DNA of 22,615 bases from Borrelia coriaceae. GTDB lineage: Bacteria > Spirochaetota > Spirochaetia > Borreliales > Borreliaceae. Made by a program: the position numbers and the translations under genes. The notes beneath the pieces were generated by a model, which saw only the letters and a list, made by a program, of their open reading frames with translations, was not told the DNA's origin and did no database searches. This document shows, in pieces, positions 6,731 through 15,698 of the stretch; position 1 is the stretch's first letter; the number at the start of each line of letters is the position of its first letter. The DNA lies in assembly GCF_023035295.1 (NCBI RefSeq), contig NZ_CP075085.1:1-22615 (forward strand), read 5' to 3'.

Positions 6731-7846
6731 ATGGAAAGTACCAAAAAGACCACCAATAAATATCAACATAAATTAATCGTCTTAATATCTACAATAAATT
6801 ATATGAATTTAATGTTTAAAAAGTACACTCAAAACTATATTCTTTATTACTTTAATAATAATATGAAAAAAAACGGTTACAAACCTGCTAAAATTAAAAC
6901 TCTACAAAATTATCTTTATAAGTTAGAAAAAGTATTCAAAGTAACTATGAATTATCACAGACATTTAGGTGTTAATATGGGGACTGAAATTCATTACACA
7001 CTTAAATATTCTAAGAAAGAATGTTACCACATAATCAATAAATACTTTAAAGAAAAAAAAGATGAAAGACATAGAAAACGTGTTAATGCTTACATTGAAA
7101 AAACTTTCATTAAAAATAGTAATGTAGAAAAATGGGAGTGTTATAATAATAATTATAATAAAATAGAAGAGAAACAAAAAGATGTCAAATCTATAGAAAA
7201 ACTGCAGATAAAAAAATATGCTAGAAAATGTAACTTTAAATCAAATACTTTCTTTTCTATTTTGAATTTAGAATTGGAAAAAAATGCTATAATTGAAATA
7301 TTAAAAGCATTTAAAAAAACCGAAGACTTCTTTACAAAAGATATGTATAAAAAAAAAATTAGTGCCACACCAAAAACAAATAGACTTAAGAATAAGCAAC
7401 AAAAATTAAAAAAAATACTAAATGAAACCAAGATTAATTTGGAAAGTGAAGGATATAACAATACACAATTAAAAATTCAAATACAAAATGTATATGAAAA
7501 ATACAAGTATAAACCACATTTTATCGTAGAAAATTATAAATATAATGATTTAGAAAAAGTAATAGAAAAACTAAAAAAGTCGGTTAAACTTATTAAAGAA
7601 ACTACAAAGGATAATGAAAACAATATTAAAAACAACATGTTTAGCATACTTCTTGATCAGCTGAAAAATAAAGCAGATATGTCAGTGTTAATTCCAACAC
7701 TAAAGGATTATTTAAGAAAAAAAGACAAATTGGAATATAATAAGCTGTTTAGCAATTATTATTATTATGAACTTTTGAAGTTGATAAATAATTATTATTA
7801 TTTATCAACTTCAAAAGGATTTGAAAAAACATCAGTTAAGGATTAA
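6731..7846 (+). CDS. PF57-family plasmid maintenance/replication protein
   Basis: A 371-residue basic, Lys-rich protein. The N-terminus (TNKYQHKLIVLISTINYMN at about residues 8-26, then YILYYFNNNMKKNGYKP at about 37-53) is characteristic of the Borrelia ORF-A/PF57-62 family, which functions in plasmid replication initiation. AAGGAG (6719-6724) lies 6 nt before the ATG, and TATAAT at 6681-6686 is a possible -10 box. It is first in the usual PF57-PF50-PF32-PF49 cluster. A perfect 21-bp inverted repeat is embedded in its 3' end (7772-7817). The gene ends one base before the PF50 start. Confidence 0.88.
   Translation: MESTKKTTNKYQHKLIVLISTINYMNLMFKKYTQNYILYYFNNNMKKNGYKPAKIKTLQNYLYKLEKVFKVTMNYHRHLGVNMGTEIHYTLKYSKKECYHIINKYFKEKKDERHRKRVNAYIEKTFIKNSNVEKWECYNNNYNKIEEKQKDVKSIEKLQIKKYARKCNFKSNTFFSILNLELEKNAIIEILKAFKKTEDFFTKDMYKKKISATPKTNRLKNKQQKLKKILNETKINLESEGYNNTQLKIQIQNVYEKYKYKPHFIVENYKYNDLEKVIEKLKKSVKLIKETTKDNENNIKNNMFSILLDQLKNKADMSVLIPTLKDYLRKKDKLEYNKLFSNYYYYELLKLINNYYYLSTSKGFEKTSVKD
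7772..7817. repeat. Perfect 21-bp inverted repeat inside the PF57 3' end
   Basis: Arms 7772-7792 and 7797-7817 are perfectly complementary around the loop TATT. The repeat lies in coding sequence about 30 nt before the PF50 start. It could be a cis element of plasmid replication or partition, or an mRNA hairpin that sets the PF57/PF50 ratio. Confidence 0.7.
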
Positions 7847-7847
7847 C

Positions 7848-8408
7848 ATGAAGAACCTATTAGAACGCCTTAAAAAGAAGGAATGGGAACTCAAAGGGAA
7901 AAGAGAAAAACCCATTTTTGTTAAGATAGAAAGCAAAAATAACAAAACTTTATATCACACAAAGATAATGAATGATCTGTATATATCTGAAGTTAATAAA
8001 AATCAAAGAAATAAATTCTTTATTTCTTTTAGAGGATTATTTAACCAAGAGAAAATAGAATCTTTTCATTTATTTGCTTTAAGAGACGACGATAAATTTT
8101 TAGGTATCTTTTATGGTTATAGAAAACCAATCAAGAATGTAGTAACGAAGTATGAAGAAAACGGTATCATTAAGACATCTACTTTTTCAAAAGCATATTA
8201 CATAGAATTTAGATTTAAAAAAGGTAGTGTTTTTTGTTATCTTTTAGGAATTTCTTATTTGCTTCGAAGGGAAAAGTCTCACAAAAAATATTATGATTCC
8301 TTAGTAAAAACACTTTTAAACTTGGAAAATCAAATATACAATTTTTACGATAAAAAGTTACCTGATGGGGGAATTATAACCAAATGGATAGAAAAAAACC
8401 TACAATAA
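7848..8408 (+). CDS. PF50-family plasmid partition protein (DUF226)
   Basis: A 186-residue protein. I chose the ATG at 7848, which starts MKNLLERLKKKEWELKGKRE; AAGGA (7838-7842) precedes it, and an upstream TTG at 7821 would lie inside PF57. The sequence matches the Borrelia PF50 family, including the core FFISFRGLFNQEKIESFHLF and the C-terminal pattern LLRREKSHKKYYDSLVKTL. PF50 proteins are needed for plasmid maintenance together with the PF32 ParA. The 3' end overlaps parA by 25 nt, implying coupled translation. Confidence 0.87.
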   Translation: MKNLLERLKKKEWELKGKREKPIFVKIESKNNKTLYHTKIMNDLYISEVNKNQRNKFFISFRGLFNQEKIESFHLFALRDDDKFLGIFYGYRKPIKNVVTKYEENGIIKTSTFSKAYYIEFRFKKGSVFCYLLGISYLLRREKSHKKYYDSLVKTLLNLENQIYNFYDKKLPDGGIITKWIEKNLQ

Positions 8409-9145
8409 TCACCATTGCATCTATTAAAGGTGGCGTTGGAAAGAGTACAAGTTCAATCATACTTTCAACCTTATTATCTCAAAAATATAAAGTTCTTTTA
8501 ATAGATATGGATACTCAGGCTTCTACTACTAGTTACTACTTTAATGCAATAGTAGAACAAAATAAATTTAACATAGTTTCTAAGAATATATATAGAGTCC
8601 TTAAAGGCACTTTAAATATTAATAAGGCTATTGCAACAATAGACAAAAACTTAGATTTAATACCCAGTTATTTAAGTTTGCACTTATTTAACAAAGAGGC
8701 TATCAATTTCAAAGAGCTGAAACTAAATGAGGCTTTAAATTTTTTAGACATAAAGTATGATTATGTAATATTAGATACGAATCCTAGTTTAGATTTTACT
8801 TTAACAAATGCTTTAGTTGTTAGTAATTCTATATTAATTCCAATGACAGCAGAAAAATGGGCTGTTGAAAGCCTACAGATATTAGAATTTTATATAAGAG
8901 AATTAAAGTTAAAAATTCCAACTTTTATTTTTATTACAAAATTTAAAAGAAATAATTCACATAAGTTTTTATTAGAAAATTTACAGTTAAAGAAAAATTT
9001 TTTGGGTTTTATATCTGAAAGAGAGGATTTGAACAAAAAAATAGCAGAAAATAACATTTTTGACTTTAAAAGAGATTATATGAAAGAATATCAAAGTCTG
9101 TTGGACCTTCTTTTAGAAAAGACTGAATTTAAAAATGAAATTTAA
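8384..9145 (+). CDS. parA: ParA-type partition ATPase (PF32)
   Basis: A 253-residue ParA/Soj-family ATPase. The deviant Walker A motif KGGVGKST is at residues 15-22, the Walker A' motif IDMDTQAS at 40-47, and a Walker B-like VILDTNP at about 127. PF32 sequence type is thought to determine incompatibility between Borrelia plasmids. It drives segregation by ATP-dependent nucleoid binding. It overlaps the end of PF50 and is followed by PF49. No residue known to be essential appears to be missing. Confidence 0.95.
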   Translation: MDRKKPTIITIASIKGGVGKSTSSIILSTLLSQKYKVLLIDMDTQASTTSYYFNAIVEQNKFNIVSKNIYRVLKGTLNINKAIATIDKNLDLIPSYLSLHLFNKEAINFKELKLNEALNFLDIKYDYVILDTNPSLDFTLTNALVVSNSILIPMTAEKWAVESLQILEFYIRELKLKIPTFIFITKFKRNNSHKFLLENLQLKKNFLGFISEREDLNKKIAENNIFDFKRDYMKEYQSLLDLLLEKTEFKNEI

Positions 9146-9181
9146 TAGAATCTAATTCTATATTTATAAAGGAGTAAATAC

Positions 9182-9199
9182 ATGTTGTTCAGAATCTGA
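9182..9199 (+). CDS. Possible leader mini-ORF MLFRI before PF49
   Basis: A strong ribosome site, AAGGAG (9170-9175), precedes ATG TTG TTC AGA ATC TGA, a five-residue ORF. The PF49 ATG at 9220 follows 20 nt after the stop and has no ribosome site of its own. The mini-ORF contains an inverted repeat, GTTCAG-AAT-CTGAAC (9187-9201). It could couple translation to PF49, or it may be the decayed original start of PF49. Confidence 0.4.
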   Translation: MLFRI

Positions 9200-9219
9200 A
9201 CGATTGGTAAATATAATAT

Positions 9220-9756
9220 ATGAATATAAAGATAAATAATAGAATTTTAGTAAATGAAGAAGAACAAGATGATGTGATGAATTATTATAACTCTTTGAAA
9301 GAAAAATTGAAAGAGAATTTTAAAAGAGAAATTCATTATAAAGTAGAGGCTATTAAAATTTTAAAAGAAATCAAAGATAATGAATATTATAAATTGGATA
9401 ATTACAATAGCTTTGAAAGCTTTGTTAAACAATATAAAGTGGCTAAAACTCAAGCATATGCATATTTGAAGTTAGCCAATGCATTACAAAATGGTATCCT
9501 TGAAGAAGGTTATATCATAGAGAATGGGATTCATAATTCATTGGTTTTGATAGAGAATAAAAAAAATAAAACAATGAAAAAATCAAGACAAAAGCCAATA
9601 AGATCATTAAGATTTCAATTTGAAAATCAAGAAAGTTATGATTTTTATAAAAAAAATGCAAAATTCACAAGCTTTTTGATGGATGTATTATTTAGAGAAA
9701 AAAAAGATTTACTCGAAGAGTTTATGAAGAAATATAAAAATTTAAAATGTAATTAG
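9220..9756 (+). CDS. PF49-family plasmid partition protein
   Basis: A 178-residue basic protein. The conserved core is EIHYKVEAIKILKEIKDNEY (about residues 33-52), then YYKLDNYNSFESFVKQY and a helix-turn-helix-like KVAKTQAYAYLKLANAL (about 75-91). This is the Borrelia PF49 family, the last gene of the partition cluster and a likely DNA-binding partner of the ParA. I keep the ATG at 9220 because TAA at 9214-9216 closes the frame upstream. It lacks a clear ribosome site, see the mini-ORF at 9182. Confidence 0.85.
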   Translation: MNIKINNRILVNEEEQDDVMNYYNSLKEKLKENFKREIHYKVEAIKILKEIKDNEYYKLDNYNSFESFVKQYKVAKTQAYAYLKLANALQNGILEEGYIIENGIHNSLVLIENKKNKTMKKSRQKPIRSLRFQFENQESYDFYKKNAKFTSFLMDVLFREKKDLLEEFMKKYKNLKCN

Positions 9757-10206
9757 TAAGGAACATTTGTGAATAATTTAGCACCTAAGGTTTATAAAAT
9801 AGGAGCTTTAAATATAGGTTGCTTAAGATAAAAGGTTTTATTAAAAAAGCAGTGGATTTCATTTTATTTCAAATGATGATTATATTTTTGAAGTCTTAAG
9901 ATAAAAAAATGCATTCATTAGAGTAACAAATGATTAATGTAAGGTGTAATATAAAAGGATATATCTAATTGAGGTATTAATGTGGGTAATGTATAGAGAA
10001 AATTTGTTTAAGAAAATATAAGATGTTCATGCAGTACTATTAGAAAACCTTAAGATAGAGAAGAGGATGCTCAATCCTATTTAATTTACAGAAATATCAA
10101 TAATTATATCTATTGTTATGTTTTTGATGAGGAGATTTTTATGCATTGCAAGAATTTTTGTTGATTAAGGTTGATTTTAGTTTAAATTCGGTATATACTA
10201 CATGTC
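9757..10206. other. Degenerate stretch with coding-like debris
   Basis: No intact gene. Forward-strand segments look coding but are broken by stops: NNLAPKVYKIGALNIGCLR starting at GTG 9769, then KGFIKKAVDFILFQM, and around 10050-10164 DREEDAQSYLIYRNINNYI. No family recognised. The debris probably derives from one or two decayed plasmid genes. Confidence 0.4.
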
Positions 10207-10207
10207 A

Positions 10208-10230
10208 GTAGTACTTTCATTTAGTACTAC
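10208..10230. repeat. 8-bp inverted repeat GTAGTACT/AGTACTAC
   Basis: GTAGTACT (10208-10215) and AGTACTAC (10223-10230) are separated by 7 nt. It sits in degenerate DNA, 26 bases upstream of a much longer inverted repeat. Confidence 0.4.
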
Positions 10231-10256
10231 CTTGTTTATGATCACGTTCATAAGCC

Positions 10257-10306
10257 TTTAGAGCTTAATTAAGTAGTATAGATAGAATACTTAATTAAGC
10301 TCTAAA
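10257..10306. repeat. Perfect 19-bp inverted repeat
   Basis: Arms 10257-10275 and 10288-10306 are perfectly complementary around a 12-nt loop. The arms contain TTAATTAA. It stands between the partition debris and the start of the Vlp array. There is no poly-T after it on the plus strand beyond TTTT at 10307-10310, so it could be a terminator or a recombination-related element. Confidence 0.6.
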
Positions 10307-10373
10307 TTTTCATCTTCAAGTTTCGTAAATTCAATATTTATTATAATATCCTGTTATCAATACTAGAAGTCAT

Positions 10374-10440
10374 GTAAGGGAAACTCTTTTCTTTATTTAT
10401 GATAATTGTTGCCCTTTTATTTGTGTCTAGCCTTTTTAGT
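10374..10440 (+). repeat. Orphan Vlp 3' flank
   Basis: GTAAGGGAAAC ... GTTGCCCTTTT followed by TGTGTCTAGCC is the same kind of terminator-plus-spacer that follows the other Vlp cassettes (for example 13260-13310 and 15699-15750). Here no vlp coding sequence precedes it. It suggests that a cassette once lay upstream and was deleted. Confidence 0.55.
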
Positions 10441-10550
10441 TAAAGAATAGGGGAAAAGGAGGCACGTAATATATGAAAATAAATATTAAAAATATTAAAG
10501 TAAAAAGTATTTGTGTAACATTATTTATTTCTCTTTTCCTTGCTTGTAAT
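10441..10550 (+). repeat. Conserved cassette 5' homology block (first copy)
   Basis: The DNA from about 30 nt before the ATG through the signal-peptide codons is nearly identical ahead of six cassettes: 10473, 13350, 14550, 15791, 16997 and 18323. It includes a ribosome site (AAAAGGAGG or close variant) and GTAATATATG or close variants. No promoter is visible in it. Such shared 5' blocks allow gene conversion of silent cassettes into an expression site. Confidence 0.65.
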
Positions 10551-11513
10551 AATGGGATAGAAGAACTTGAGAAGAGAAATACTTTCTTATCCTCACTTGC
10601 TAATTTAGGGAATGACTTCTTATCTGTTTTTACTTCTTTTGGCGATACACTTGGTGGTGTCTTAGGGTTTAATGCTGAGACTAAGAAGTCAGATGTTGGT
10701 AAGTACTTTAAAAATATAGAAAATAACTTGACAACAACTAAAACAAAGCTTGAGAAAATTGTTGATGACATGAAAAATGAAAATAATCCTAATGCTATTG
10801 GTGTAGAGACTGAAGTAAAAAAACTAATTAGTGAAAAACTTAATAAGATAATAGAAGGAGCTAAGACTATTAGTGTTGCGATTGGAGATGCTAGTGAATT
10901 AATTGCTAATGTTGCTACTGGTACTGCTGGAGGTACTGCTGGTGGGGAAGTTGATAATCTAGTAAAAGGAATGAAATCAATTGTAGAAGTGGTACTTAAA
11001 GAAGGTAAACATGATGCTGGTACCGAGAAAAAAGCTGATGTTCTTGGTGCAAGAAATGGAAATGCTGAGGGTGAGGCAGGTAAATTATTTGCTTCTGATC
11101 AAGCTGGCAGTGATGCTAGCAATGCAAAAAAAGCAGCAGCCGATGCTGCTAAGGCTGTTGGAGCAATAACCGGAGCTGATATTTTACAAGCTATGGTTAA
11201 AGCTGGCGGTGATGCTGCTAAGTTGGCTTCTGGGGCTTCTGCGCCCGATGCTAAAAAAGATGCAGTTATAGCAGGAGGAATAGCATTAAGAGCAATGGCT
11301 AAGAATGGTAAATTTGCGAATAGGAGTGATGCTAATGAGTATGCTCCCGAAGTTAAAGGGGTAGTAATAAGTGCAGTTACTAAAGTATTAGATACTCTAA
11401 CTATAGCAATAAGAAAAACGGTTGATGAAGGCCTTAAAACTGTTAAAGAAGCAATGAAAATTAATTCTGATGTTACTCCTGTAACTACAGGAGCTGGTGC
11501 CGTTACTAAGTAA
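10473..11513 (+). CDS. vlp: Vlp variable large surface lipoprotein, cassette 1
   Basis: A 346-residue precursor. The signal peptide ends in the lipobox LFLAC (Cys25), so the mature protein is an outer-surface lipoprotein. After it come [20 protein letters not shown] and [13 protein letters not shown], typical of Vlp. The C-terminal part contains [28 protein letters not shown] and [17 protein letters not shown]. The middle (about residues 140-240) is the Ala/Gly/Asp-rich variable region. Vlps are the major serotype antigens of relapsing-fever Borrelia and are switched by recombination. No promoter is seen upstream, so this is likely a silent archive copy. It belongs to the same subfamily as the cassettes at 13350 and 14550. 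Confidence 0.92.
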   Translation: MKINIKNIKVKSICVTLFISLFLACNNGIEELEKRNTFLSSLANLGNDFLSVFTSFGDTLGGVLGFNAETKKSDVGKYFKNIENNLTTTKTKLEKIVDDMKNENNPNAIGVETEVKKLISEKLNKIIEGAKTISVAIGDASELIANVATGTAGGTAGGEVDNLVKGMKSIVEVVLKEGKHDAGTEKKADVLGARNGNAEGEAGKLFASDQAGSDASNAKKAAADAAKAVGAITGADILQAMVKAGGDAAKLASGASAPDAKKDAVIAGGIALRAMAKNGKFANRSDANEYAPEVKGVVISAVTKVLDTLTIAIRKTVDEGLKTVKEAMKINSDVTPVTTGAGAVTK

Positions 11514-11564
11514 GATAACTAAGTAAAATTTAGAAAAGGATAATAAAAATAAATAATAAAGTCG

Positions 11565-11607
11565 TTAAAGGGAAACATTTTTTGTATAGGAATTGTTTTC
11601 CCTTTAA
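11565..11607 (+). terminator. Terminator-like flank of Vlp cassette 1
   Basis: TTAAAGGGAAAC (11565-11576) pairs with GTTTTCCCTTTAA (11595-11607), with one bulged T. It is the shared downstream hairpin of the array, but here without a T-run longer than three. Confidence 0.6.
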
Positions 11608-11612
11608 TTTAA

Positions 11613-12161
11613 ATTACAGGGGTTAAAAAAATAATTGAAGCAGCGGGTAAGTCTGGAGTAAAGATAGAAACAAGATCTGATGGCGGAACAGTAAAAAGCG
11701 AGGCTAATAATGCAGTGGCTGTACTTGCAAGAACTAGTTCTGATGCTAATACTGGTTCTGCTGCAAAGTTAGCAGGTGAAGTCGCTAAAGCAGACCCATG
11801 GGCAATGATTAATAAGATTAAAGATGCTAATACCGATAGTACTAATGTTAGCGGTGCTAATAATGAAGTTGGGGTATTGGCTATTGGTACGGCCAGTTCT
11901 GATGCTGGGGCAAGGAGTAGTGCAGACTTGGCAGCAGCAGTAGCTCTTAAGGCCATGACAAAAGGTGGACAATTTAATGCTAATACAGATGCTGAGGTGG
12001 TTAAAGGAGCAACAGTTAGTGCTGTAAATAAAGTATTAGGAATACTTGACTTAATAATTAGGAAAACAGTATTAAAAAAGCTAGAGGAAGTAGGAGACAA
12101 AGTTAAGGAAATACAATACTCAGAGACTGCTGGTGAAGCGACACAGGGTGGTATTACTTAA
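11613..12161 (+). pseudogene. Vlp cassette 2, 5'-truncated
   Basis: Open from 11613 to TAA at 12159-12161, about 182 residues, starting in mid-protein with GVKKIIEAAGKSGVKIE. The signal peptide and the first ~150 residues are missing. The rest is typical Vlp: AKADPWAMINKIKDA, AAAVALKAMTKGGQFNA, NKVLGILDLIIRKTVLKKLE and a KEIQYSE tail. It matches the C-terminal half of the next cassette. It starts directly after the hairpin flank of cassette 1, so a deletion has fused the two. It cannot make a surface protein by itself but can donate sequence for gene conversion. Confidence 0.88.
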
Positions 12162-12238
12162 ACTATTGTTACCAAACAATAATTAATTATAATTAAAAAA
12201 GCTAAATAAACTAAATAAACTAAATAATAAAGTCATTT

Positions 12239-13228
12239 AATAATGGAATAGAAGAACTTGAAAAGCAAAGGGATTCTATACGCTCTATATCTAATTTAAG
12301 ACAAGGATTCTTAGATGTTTTTGCTTCTTTTGGTAAGATGTTTGAGGATACTTTGGGATTTCCAGCAGTAAAATCTAGTGATCCAAAAAGTAAGGTAGGA
12401 GAACATTTTGAGAATATAGGAAAAAGATTACAGAGTACTAAGGATAAATTAGATGGTCTAGCGAAGGAAATATCTTCTACTCCACATGCTGATACTAAAG
12501 GTGTTGAGACTGTTATTAGCAGTTCTGGTGAAGTTCTTACAAAATTAATTGAAGCTGTAACCAAACTTGCTAGTGTAACTAAAAAAGGTAGTGCCAATAT
12601 TGGTGATAATAATAATTCTAAAGCTGTTGCTACTCCTTCTGCTGATGTTGAGGCTATTATTAAAGAAGTTAACGCTATAGTTGAGACTGCTACTAATTCT
12701 GGCATAAAGATTGATACTGGAAAAGAGGGTGCTGCAGTACCTAGTTCTGCTGCAACTCATGCTCCTACTGTACTTGCAAAAAGTAATGCTCAAGCTAGTG
12801 CAGGTGCTGGTCCTGCTCTAGCAGCTGAGGTGGTTAAAGCGGATCCATGGGCAATGATTCATAAGATTCAAAAGGCTAAGATTGCTACAAATCCTATTTC
12901 TCTTAATGCTTCCAATGATAATGGTGCTGGAGAACTAGCTACTGGAACTAAGAATGGAGATGATGCTGGAGCAAAAACAAATGCAGACCTAGCAGCAGCT
13001 GTTGCATTAAAGGCAATGACTCAAGGTGGTCAATTTAATGCTGCTAATGATGCTGAGGCAGTTAAAGGGGCTGCAGCAGGTGCAGCAAATAAGGTAATAG
13101 GAGTATTAGAAGAGATAATTAGGAGAACAGTAGTAAGCAATCTAGATAAGATAGGAAAAGCACTTAAAGGAATAAAATACTCAGAGACTATTGGTGAAGC
13201 TACAGAAGTTGGTACTGCTACTAAATAA
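12239..13228 (+). pseudogene. Vlp cassette 3, lacks signal peptide
   Basis: The coding frame opens exactly at the mature N-terminus ([20 protein letters not shown]), immediately after what would be the lipobox cysteine. Signal peptide, ATG and ribosome site are gone, and the preceding bases are the intercassette block AATAAAGTCATTTAA. About 329 residues remain intact to TAA at 13226-13228, including KADPWAMIHKIQKAK, AAAVALKAMTQGGQFNAAND and LKGIKYSET. An internal ATG at 12338 is not a plausible real start. It is usable only as a recombination donor. Confidence 0.88.
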
Positions 13229-13259
13229 ATAAACATCAAACTAAATAAGAAAGTCATTT

Positions 13260-13301
13260 AAGGGGAACATTGCTCTATGTGCGAGTTGTTTCCCTTTTTT
13301 T
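13260..13301 (+). terminator. Terminator after Vlp cassette 3
   Basis: AAGGGGAAC (13260-13268) pairs with GTTTCCC (13288-13294), followed by seven T. It has the form of a rho-independent terminator and is the array's shared downstream element. Confidence 0.65.
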
Positions 13302-13349
13302 GTGTCTATCCTCTTTTAAAGGAAAGGGAAAGAATGGGGTACGTAATAT

Positions 13350-14420
13350 ATGACTAGAAATATTAAAAATAGAATAAGAAGTATTTGTGCAACATTATTT
13401 ATCTCTCTATTCCTTTCTTGTAATAATTCTGGTGAGGAATTAGAAAAACTTCAAAAACAAAATACCTTCTTATCCTCACTTGCTAATTTAGGTAATGACT
13501 TCTTAAATATCTTCACTTCTTTTGGAGAGATGACAGGTACTGTTTTAGGGTTTAATAAGGATACTAAAAAATCTGATGTTGGGAAGTATTTTAAGAATAT
13601 AGAAGATAACTTAACAACAACTAAGACAAAGCTTGAGAAACTTGTTGCTGATATGAAAGATCAAGGCAATCCTAATGCTGCTGCAACTGAGACTGCTATT
13701 AACAAATTGGTTAAAGAAACTCTTGATAGGATAATTGAAGGGGCAAAGACTGCTAGTGAGGCTATTGGTCCTGATGCTAAAGATCTAATTGGTAATGTTG
13801 CTGCTGTTAATACTGAAAAGAAAGGTTCTGCTGGTGATATTAGTAAACTAGATAAATTGGTAGACGGAATTAAGAATATTGTGGAAGTGGTACTTGGTAA
13901 TTTAGGTAGTCCTGATGCCGGGGATAAGAGTAAAGCCTCAGATAGTGCCTCAAATAGAAATGGTACTGATGGTGCATTAAAATTGTTTGATGGTAGTTCT
14001 AATGGTGCCAATACTGAAGCAAAAGAAGCGGCTAACGATGCATCAAAAGCTGTTGGGGCAATAACTGGTGCTGATATATTGAAAGCTATGATTGTTACTA
14101 GTGGTGATGCTATTAAGTTAGCTAAAATTAATGGAACTACTGTTTCTGGTATTAATAATTATCAAGATGCAATTATAGCAGGAGCTATAGCATTACGAGC
14201 AATGGCTTCTGGTGGTAAATTCGCTAATGGTGCTTCTGGTCATGATGTTACTAATGCAGTTAAAGGTACAGCATTAAGTGCAGTGACTAAAGCATTAGAT
14301 ACTTTGACTATTGCAATAAGAAGAACAATTGATGAAGGACTTAAAGAAGTTAAAAAAGCTATGAACATAAACGCTAATGATATGTCTGTAACTACTGAAT
14401 TTGGTACTGCTACTAAATAA
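13350..14420 (+). CDS. vlp: Vlp variable large surface lipoprotein, cassette 4
   Basis: A 356-residue precursor with start MTRNIKNRIRS and lipobox LFLSC (Cys24). It has the [20 protein letters not shown] block and a C-terminal core with ITGADILKAM, GAIALRAMASGGKFAN and [17 protein letters not shown], ending in TEFGTATK. It is of the same subfamily as cassettes 1 and 5 but differs in the middle third, where a second lineage of short variable loops can be seen. The ribosome site is weaker than in cassette 1 (GAATGGGG in place of AAAAGGAGG). It is intact but without a visible promoter, so probably a silent copy. Confidence 0.92.
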   Translation: MTRNIKNRIRSICATLFISLFLSCNNSGEELEKLQKQNTFLSSLANLGNDFLNIFTSFGEMTGTVLGFNKDTKKSDVGKYFKNIEDNLTTTKTKLEKLVADMKDQGNPNAAATETAINKLVKETLDRIIEGAKTASEAIGPDAKDLIGNVAAVNTEKKGSAGDISKLDKLVDGIKNIVEVVLGNLGSPDAGDKSKASDSASNRNGTDGALKLFDGSSNGANTEAKEAANDASKAVGAITGADILKAMIVTSGDAIKLAKINGTTVSGINNYQDAIIAGAIALRAMASGGKFANGASGHDVTNAVKGTALSAVTKALDTLTIAIRRTIDEGLKEVKKAMNINANDMSVTTEFGTATK

Positions 14421-14455
14421 GTAAAAAAATAAATAAACTAGATAATAAAGTCATT

Positions 14456-14497
14456 AAGGGAAACACTGCTCTATATGAGAGTTGTTTTCCTTTTTTT
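14456..14497 (+). terminator. Terminator after Vlp cassette 4
   Basis: AAGGGAAAC (14456-14464) pairs with GTTTTCC (14484-14490), followed by seven T. Shared downstream element. Confidence 0.65.
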
Positions 14498-14549
14498 ATG
14501 TTTAACCTCTTTAGTTAAAGGAAAGAGAAAAAGGGTGCACGTGTAATAT

Positions 14550-15665
14550 ATGACTAGAAATATTAAAAATAGAATAAAAAGTATTTGTGCAATATTATTT
14601 ATCTCTCTTTTCCTTTCTTGTAATAATGGGATAGAAGAACTTGAGAAGAGAAATCATTTCTTATCCTCACTTGCTAATTTAGGTAATGACTTCTTATTTG
14701 TCTTCACTTCTTTTGGTGATTCATTTGGTGGCGTTTTAGGGTTTAATGCTGAGACACCAAAGTCTAAGGTTGGTGAGTACTTTAAAAAGATTAAAGAGAC
14801 TGTTCAAGGAACTAAAGATAAGCTTAATATGATTGTTGAGAACATGAAGACCCAAGGCAATCCAAATGCTTCTAGTGTAGAGGCTGCTGTAACTAAATTA
14901 GTTAGTGAAAAACTTGATAAGATAATTTTAGGTGCGAGTGAAGCTTTGAAGGGGGCTGAGGGCAATGAACCAATAGGTAATGTTGCTACAGGAGGTGCTG
15001 GTAATAAAAATACTGCTGGAGGTACTGCTGGTACTGGGGTTGAAAGCTTAGTAAAAGGCGTTAGAGATATAGTAGATGTTGTGCTTGGCGAAAAAGAAGG
15101 AAGTGCTGATGCGGGGGATGATAAGAGTCCTGTTTTAGGTGCTGGTACAGCAACTGCTCAGTCAAGAGGTACTGATGGTGATGCAAGGAAATTATTTGCT
15201 AATGATAAAGCTGGTTCTGACAATACTGATGCTGCTAAAGTAGCAAAAGACGCATATAAAGCCACGGCATCTGTAACCGGAGCTGACATATTAAAGGCTA
15301 TTTCTAAAGGTAAAGATGGTGATTCTGCTAAATTAGCTAAGAAGAATGATACTGGTAATGCTGGTATGAATGCTGTTTCTAATGGAAAGGATGCAACTAT
15401 AGCAGGATCAATAGCACTTTGAGCAATGGCTAATGGTGGTAAATTTGCTAATACTATTAATAGTACCGCGAAAGAAGATGTTGCTAAGGTAATTAAAGGC
15501 GCAGCAGTAAATGCAATAAGTAAGACATTAAATACACTTACAATAGCAATAAGAAAGACAATTGATGAGGGACTTAAGACTGTTAAAGAGGCTATGAACA
15601 TTAGGCCTGATGATACCTCTGTAGTTATTGAATCTGGTAATACTCAATTTGCTTCTACTAAATAA
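14550..15665 (+). pseudogene. Vlp cassette 5 with one nonsense codon
   Basis: The reading frame is complete from ATG to TAA (371 codons) except for a TGA at 15420-15422. The other cassettes read ALRAMA here, so an Arg codon (probably CGA) has become TGA by a single C-to-T change. The signal peptide (LFLSC, Cys24), the [20 protein letters not shown] block and the C-terminal [17 protein letters not shown] are all present. Translation would stop after 290 residues and lose the last conserved helices. A donor role in gene conversion is unaffected as long as the converted segment avoids the stop. Confidence 0.9.
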
Positions 15666-15698
15666 TAAGCAATAGGTAAACAAAATAATAAAGTCATT

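Noticed and set aside
7153..7461. Hydrophobic minus-strand ORF inside PF57
   Set aside because: The Phe/Ile-rich product arises from reading the Lys-rich PF57 gene in reverse.
11609..12100. Minus-strand ORFs opposite the Vlp cassettes (also 12220-12705, 13661-14011, 15158-15601, 16111-16797)
   Set aside because: These open frames are a by-product of the Ala/Gly-rich Vlp codon pattern read in reverse. No starts with ribosome sites were seen.
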